Below are positions 62,601 to 64,000 of a DNA stretch of 64,000 nt, piece by piece (within the stretch, counting starts at the first letter, position 1; each line of letters starts with the position of its first letter). The translations under genes and the position numbers were made by a program. The notes beneath the pieces were generated by a model. It was given only the letters and a program-made list of their open reading frames with translations. It searched no databases and was not told the origin of the DNA. Source of the stretch: Dugong dugon (Eukaryota > Chordata > Mammalia > Sirenia > Dugongidae); NCBI GenBank assembly GCA_030035585.1, contig CM057475.1, forward strand, positions 124,001-188,000. The letters run 5' to 3'.

Positions 62601-64000
62601 AGCCTGAACGGCTAAAACTAGTTGAAAGGGAAAAAAGTCTTAGGCTGTACCCAGGTAGACAATGCACAGGCAACGTTCTTAGGCATGTAACACAGAGGGA
62701 CTTTCAAACACAGAAAGTGAATCGTGCTCCGTGCATCCCCAGGCTGAGAGCAACAAGCTCATGCTTTGTCCTCAGGCTGGGAAGAAGCTACATGCTCCTG
62801 TTAAGCACACAGGCTTTAGTCAGCAAAACCGAACCTCTTCTGCTGTCCTCTAGCTGAAGGCAGACAATCTACCTGTTTGGCTTTGAAAGCCAGTAGTACC
62901 TTCTTTCCTGTTAGGCAAAATTCCCTTTGAAAACCAGGAGATTCAAACACTTGCTAGGCCTGCACTCTCCAGCCTTCCCCAAGCAGGGAATATTGGAGAT
63001 AGCAGCTTGTGCTGGCCGGACACTTTCTTCTAACAAAACTGAAAACTTAAGTAGATTCAGTTAAGCAGCTTGAGGGAAACGCTAAGTTTTGCTTTCTCTT
63101 TCATATGGTTAATAGGGAACTTAAACCTACTGCTAACAAAGTTTTTACTCAGGGGAACTACGGTTTTGCCTCCCTCGCGTTCCAGAATGGGAGGAACGCG
63201 GTTTCTCTTCTCCTTTAGCGATACCGTGGTAAAGCCCTAATCTCATCTACGCAGCACAGAATGCCTCCCGGAATGCTAGAAAGCCTGAACGGCTTCAACT
63301 AGTTGAAAGGGAAAAAAGTCTTAGGCTTTATCCAGGTAGACAATGCACAGGCAACGTTCTTAGGCATGTAACACAGAGGGACTTTCAAACACAGAAAGTG
63401 AATCGTGCTCCGTTCCTCCCCAGACTGAGAGCAACAAGCTCTTGTTTTCCCTTTCAGGCAGGGAAGAAGCTACATGCTGGTGTTAAGCACACAAGCTTTA
63501 GTTAGCAAAACTGAACCTCTTCTGCTGTCCTCTAGCTGAAGGCAGACAATCTACCTGTTTGGCTTTGAAAGCCAGTACTACCTTCTTTCCTGATAGGCAA
63601 AATTCCCTTTGAAAACCAGGGGATTCAAACACTTGCTAGGCCTGCACTCTCCAGCCTTCTCCCAAGCAGGGAACATTGGAGAAAGCAGCTTGTGCTGGCC
63701 GGACACTCTCTTCTAAGATTCAGTTAAGCAGCTTGAGGGAAACGCTAAGTTTTGGTTTCTCTTTCATCTTGTGAAAGGGGAACTTAAACCTACTGCTAAC
63801 AAATTTTCTACTCAGGAGAACTAGGGTTTTGCCTCCTTCGCGTTCCAGAACGGGAGAAACGCGGTTTCTCTTCTCCTTTGGCGATACCGTCTGTAAAGCG
63901 GTATTCTCAGCCGCGCAGCCCAGAATACCTCCCGGAATGCTAGAAAGCCTCACCGGCTTCAACTGCTTGAAAGGGAGAAACGTCATACGCTTTATCAAAG
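59659..64000 (+). repeat. HOR copy 11 (partial, cut by window end in G)
   Basis: Monomer starts: A 59659, B 60343, C 61026, D 61689, E 62372, F 63054, G 63717 (incomplete). C has gattcaaacac near 61607, shared with copy 8. The array clearly continues past the window. Confidence 0.95.

Larger units (their letters stand above)
1661..64000. repeat. Tandem satellite array, ~680-bp monomer, with 8-mer HOR
   Basis: From about 1661 to the window end the DNA is one head-to-tail array with no insertion of other sequence. I set monomer phase at the recurrent gattcagttaagcagctt. It recurs at intervals of 663-684 bp, the only exceptions being the irregular units of the left edge (1661-5433) and the 3-bp-deleted D in HOR copy 1. 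Landmarks in each full monomer, in order, are gttttgcctcc, ggtttctcttctcc, cagaatgcc, gaaagcct, gtagacaatgcacagg, acacagagggactttcaaac, ctgagagcaacaa, ctttgaaagcca, ttccctttgaaaacca and aggcctgcactctccagcctt. The array splits into a divergent edge (1661-5433) and a homogenised HOR zone (5434 onward, unit 5,423 bp). Size, uniform orientation and homogeneity suggest centromeric or pericentromeric heterochromatin. This is inference; no CENP-A mapping is available. Confidence 0.95.

Noticed and set aside
4071..63998. Dozens of recurring 65-95 codon open frames on both strands (80- and 95-codon minus frames, 65-, 70-, 74- and 77-codon plus frames)
   Set aside because: They recur only because the monomer recurs. 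The same bases are open on both strands, C, E, F and H lack them or have them broken, and the residues show no recognisable domain. They are incidental frames of non-coding satellite.
5434..64000. CRISPR-like regular repetition
   Set aside because: Periods are 663-684 bp and 5,423 bp with no short repeat/spacer structure, and the neighbouring elements are mammalian.
1661..64000. Telomeric repeat, rDNA, tRNA cluster or viral tandem array
   Set aside because: No TTAGGG tracts, no rRNA-like sequence, no tRNA cloverleaf in the monomer, and no viral coding sequence recognised.
5434..64000. Assembly duplication as the sole source of the near-identical copies
   Set aside because: Copies carry private single-base variants, linked variant classes and distinct hybrid junctions, which a simple duplicated contig would not show. 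Exact copy number could still be wrong and needs long-read support.

Overview
This window is vertebrate nuclear DNA and is almost entirely satellite. The first 1.1 kb carries decayed retroelements. These include a LINE-1 fragment on the minus strand and two SINE pieces with the start (ggaaccctggtggc...) and the internal block (ggggtcgctaggagtcagaattga) typical of the AfroSINE family. That points to an afrotherian mammal such as an elephant, sirenian, hyrax, aardvark or tenrec. The species call rests on recalled family consensus and was not searched. I see no intact protein-coding or RNA gene.

Layout. 1-46 is a scrap of an unidentified repeat. 47 to about 690 is an antisense L1 5' end with a broken ORF1. 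866-1124 holds a SINE plus a partial second SINE. 1125 to about 1660 is unrecognised, and its last 200 bases may be a badly decayed satellite monomer. From about 1661 to the end of the window (62.3 kb) there is one uninterrupted head-to-tail array of a roughly 680-bp monomer, all in one orientation.

The array has two zones. From 1661 to 5433 the monomers are divergent, mosaic and irregular (one is cut to about 0.5 kb). No multi-monomer period is visible there, as expected at the edge of a satellite. From 5434 onward the array becomes a higher-order repeat (HOR) of eight distinguishable monomers, A-B-C-D-E-F-G-H. Their lengths are 684, 683, 663, 683, 682, 663, 683 and 682 bp, giving a unit of 5,423 bp. 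Eleven unit copies are present, the last cut by the window end. Copies agree almost base for base, while the monomer types inside one copy differ at many sites. This is the arrangement known from homogenised centromeric satellites such as human alpha satellite, but with a much longer monomer.

HOR copies 1, 5 and 9 deviate. Each deviation can be explained by unequal exchange between homologous positions of different monomers, leaving hybrid monomers E/F, A/B, C/E and H/E. Shared single-base variants show that the last 2.5 HOR copies are a younger duplicate of a block about 17 kb upstream. Within the HOR, C-D and F-G are themselves an older 2,028-bp-offset duplication.

Recurrent short signals inside the monomers include four dyad-symmetric motifs and a motif that resembles a CENP-B box but has a spacer 3 bp too long. 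Centromere function is therefore plausible but not shown. The many 65-95 codon open frames recur only because the satellite recurs, and they are not annotated as genes.
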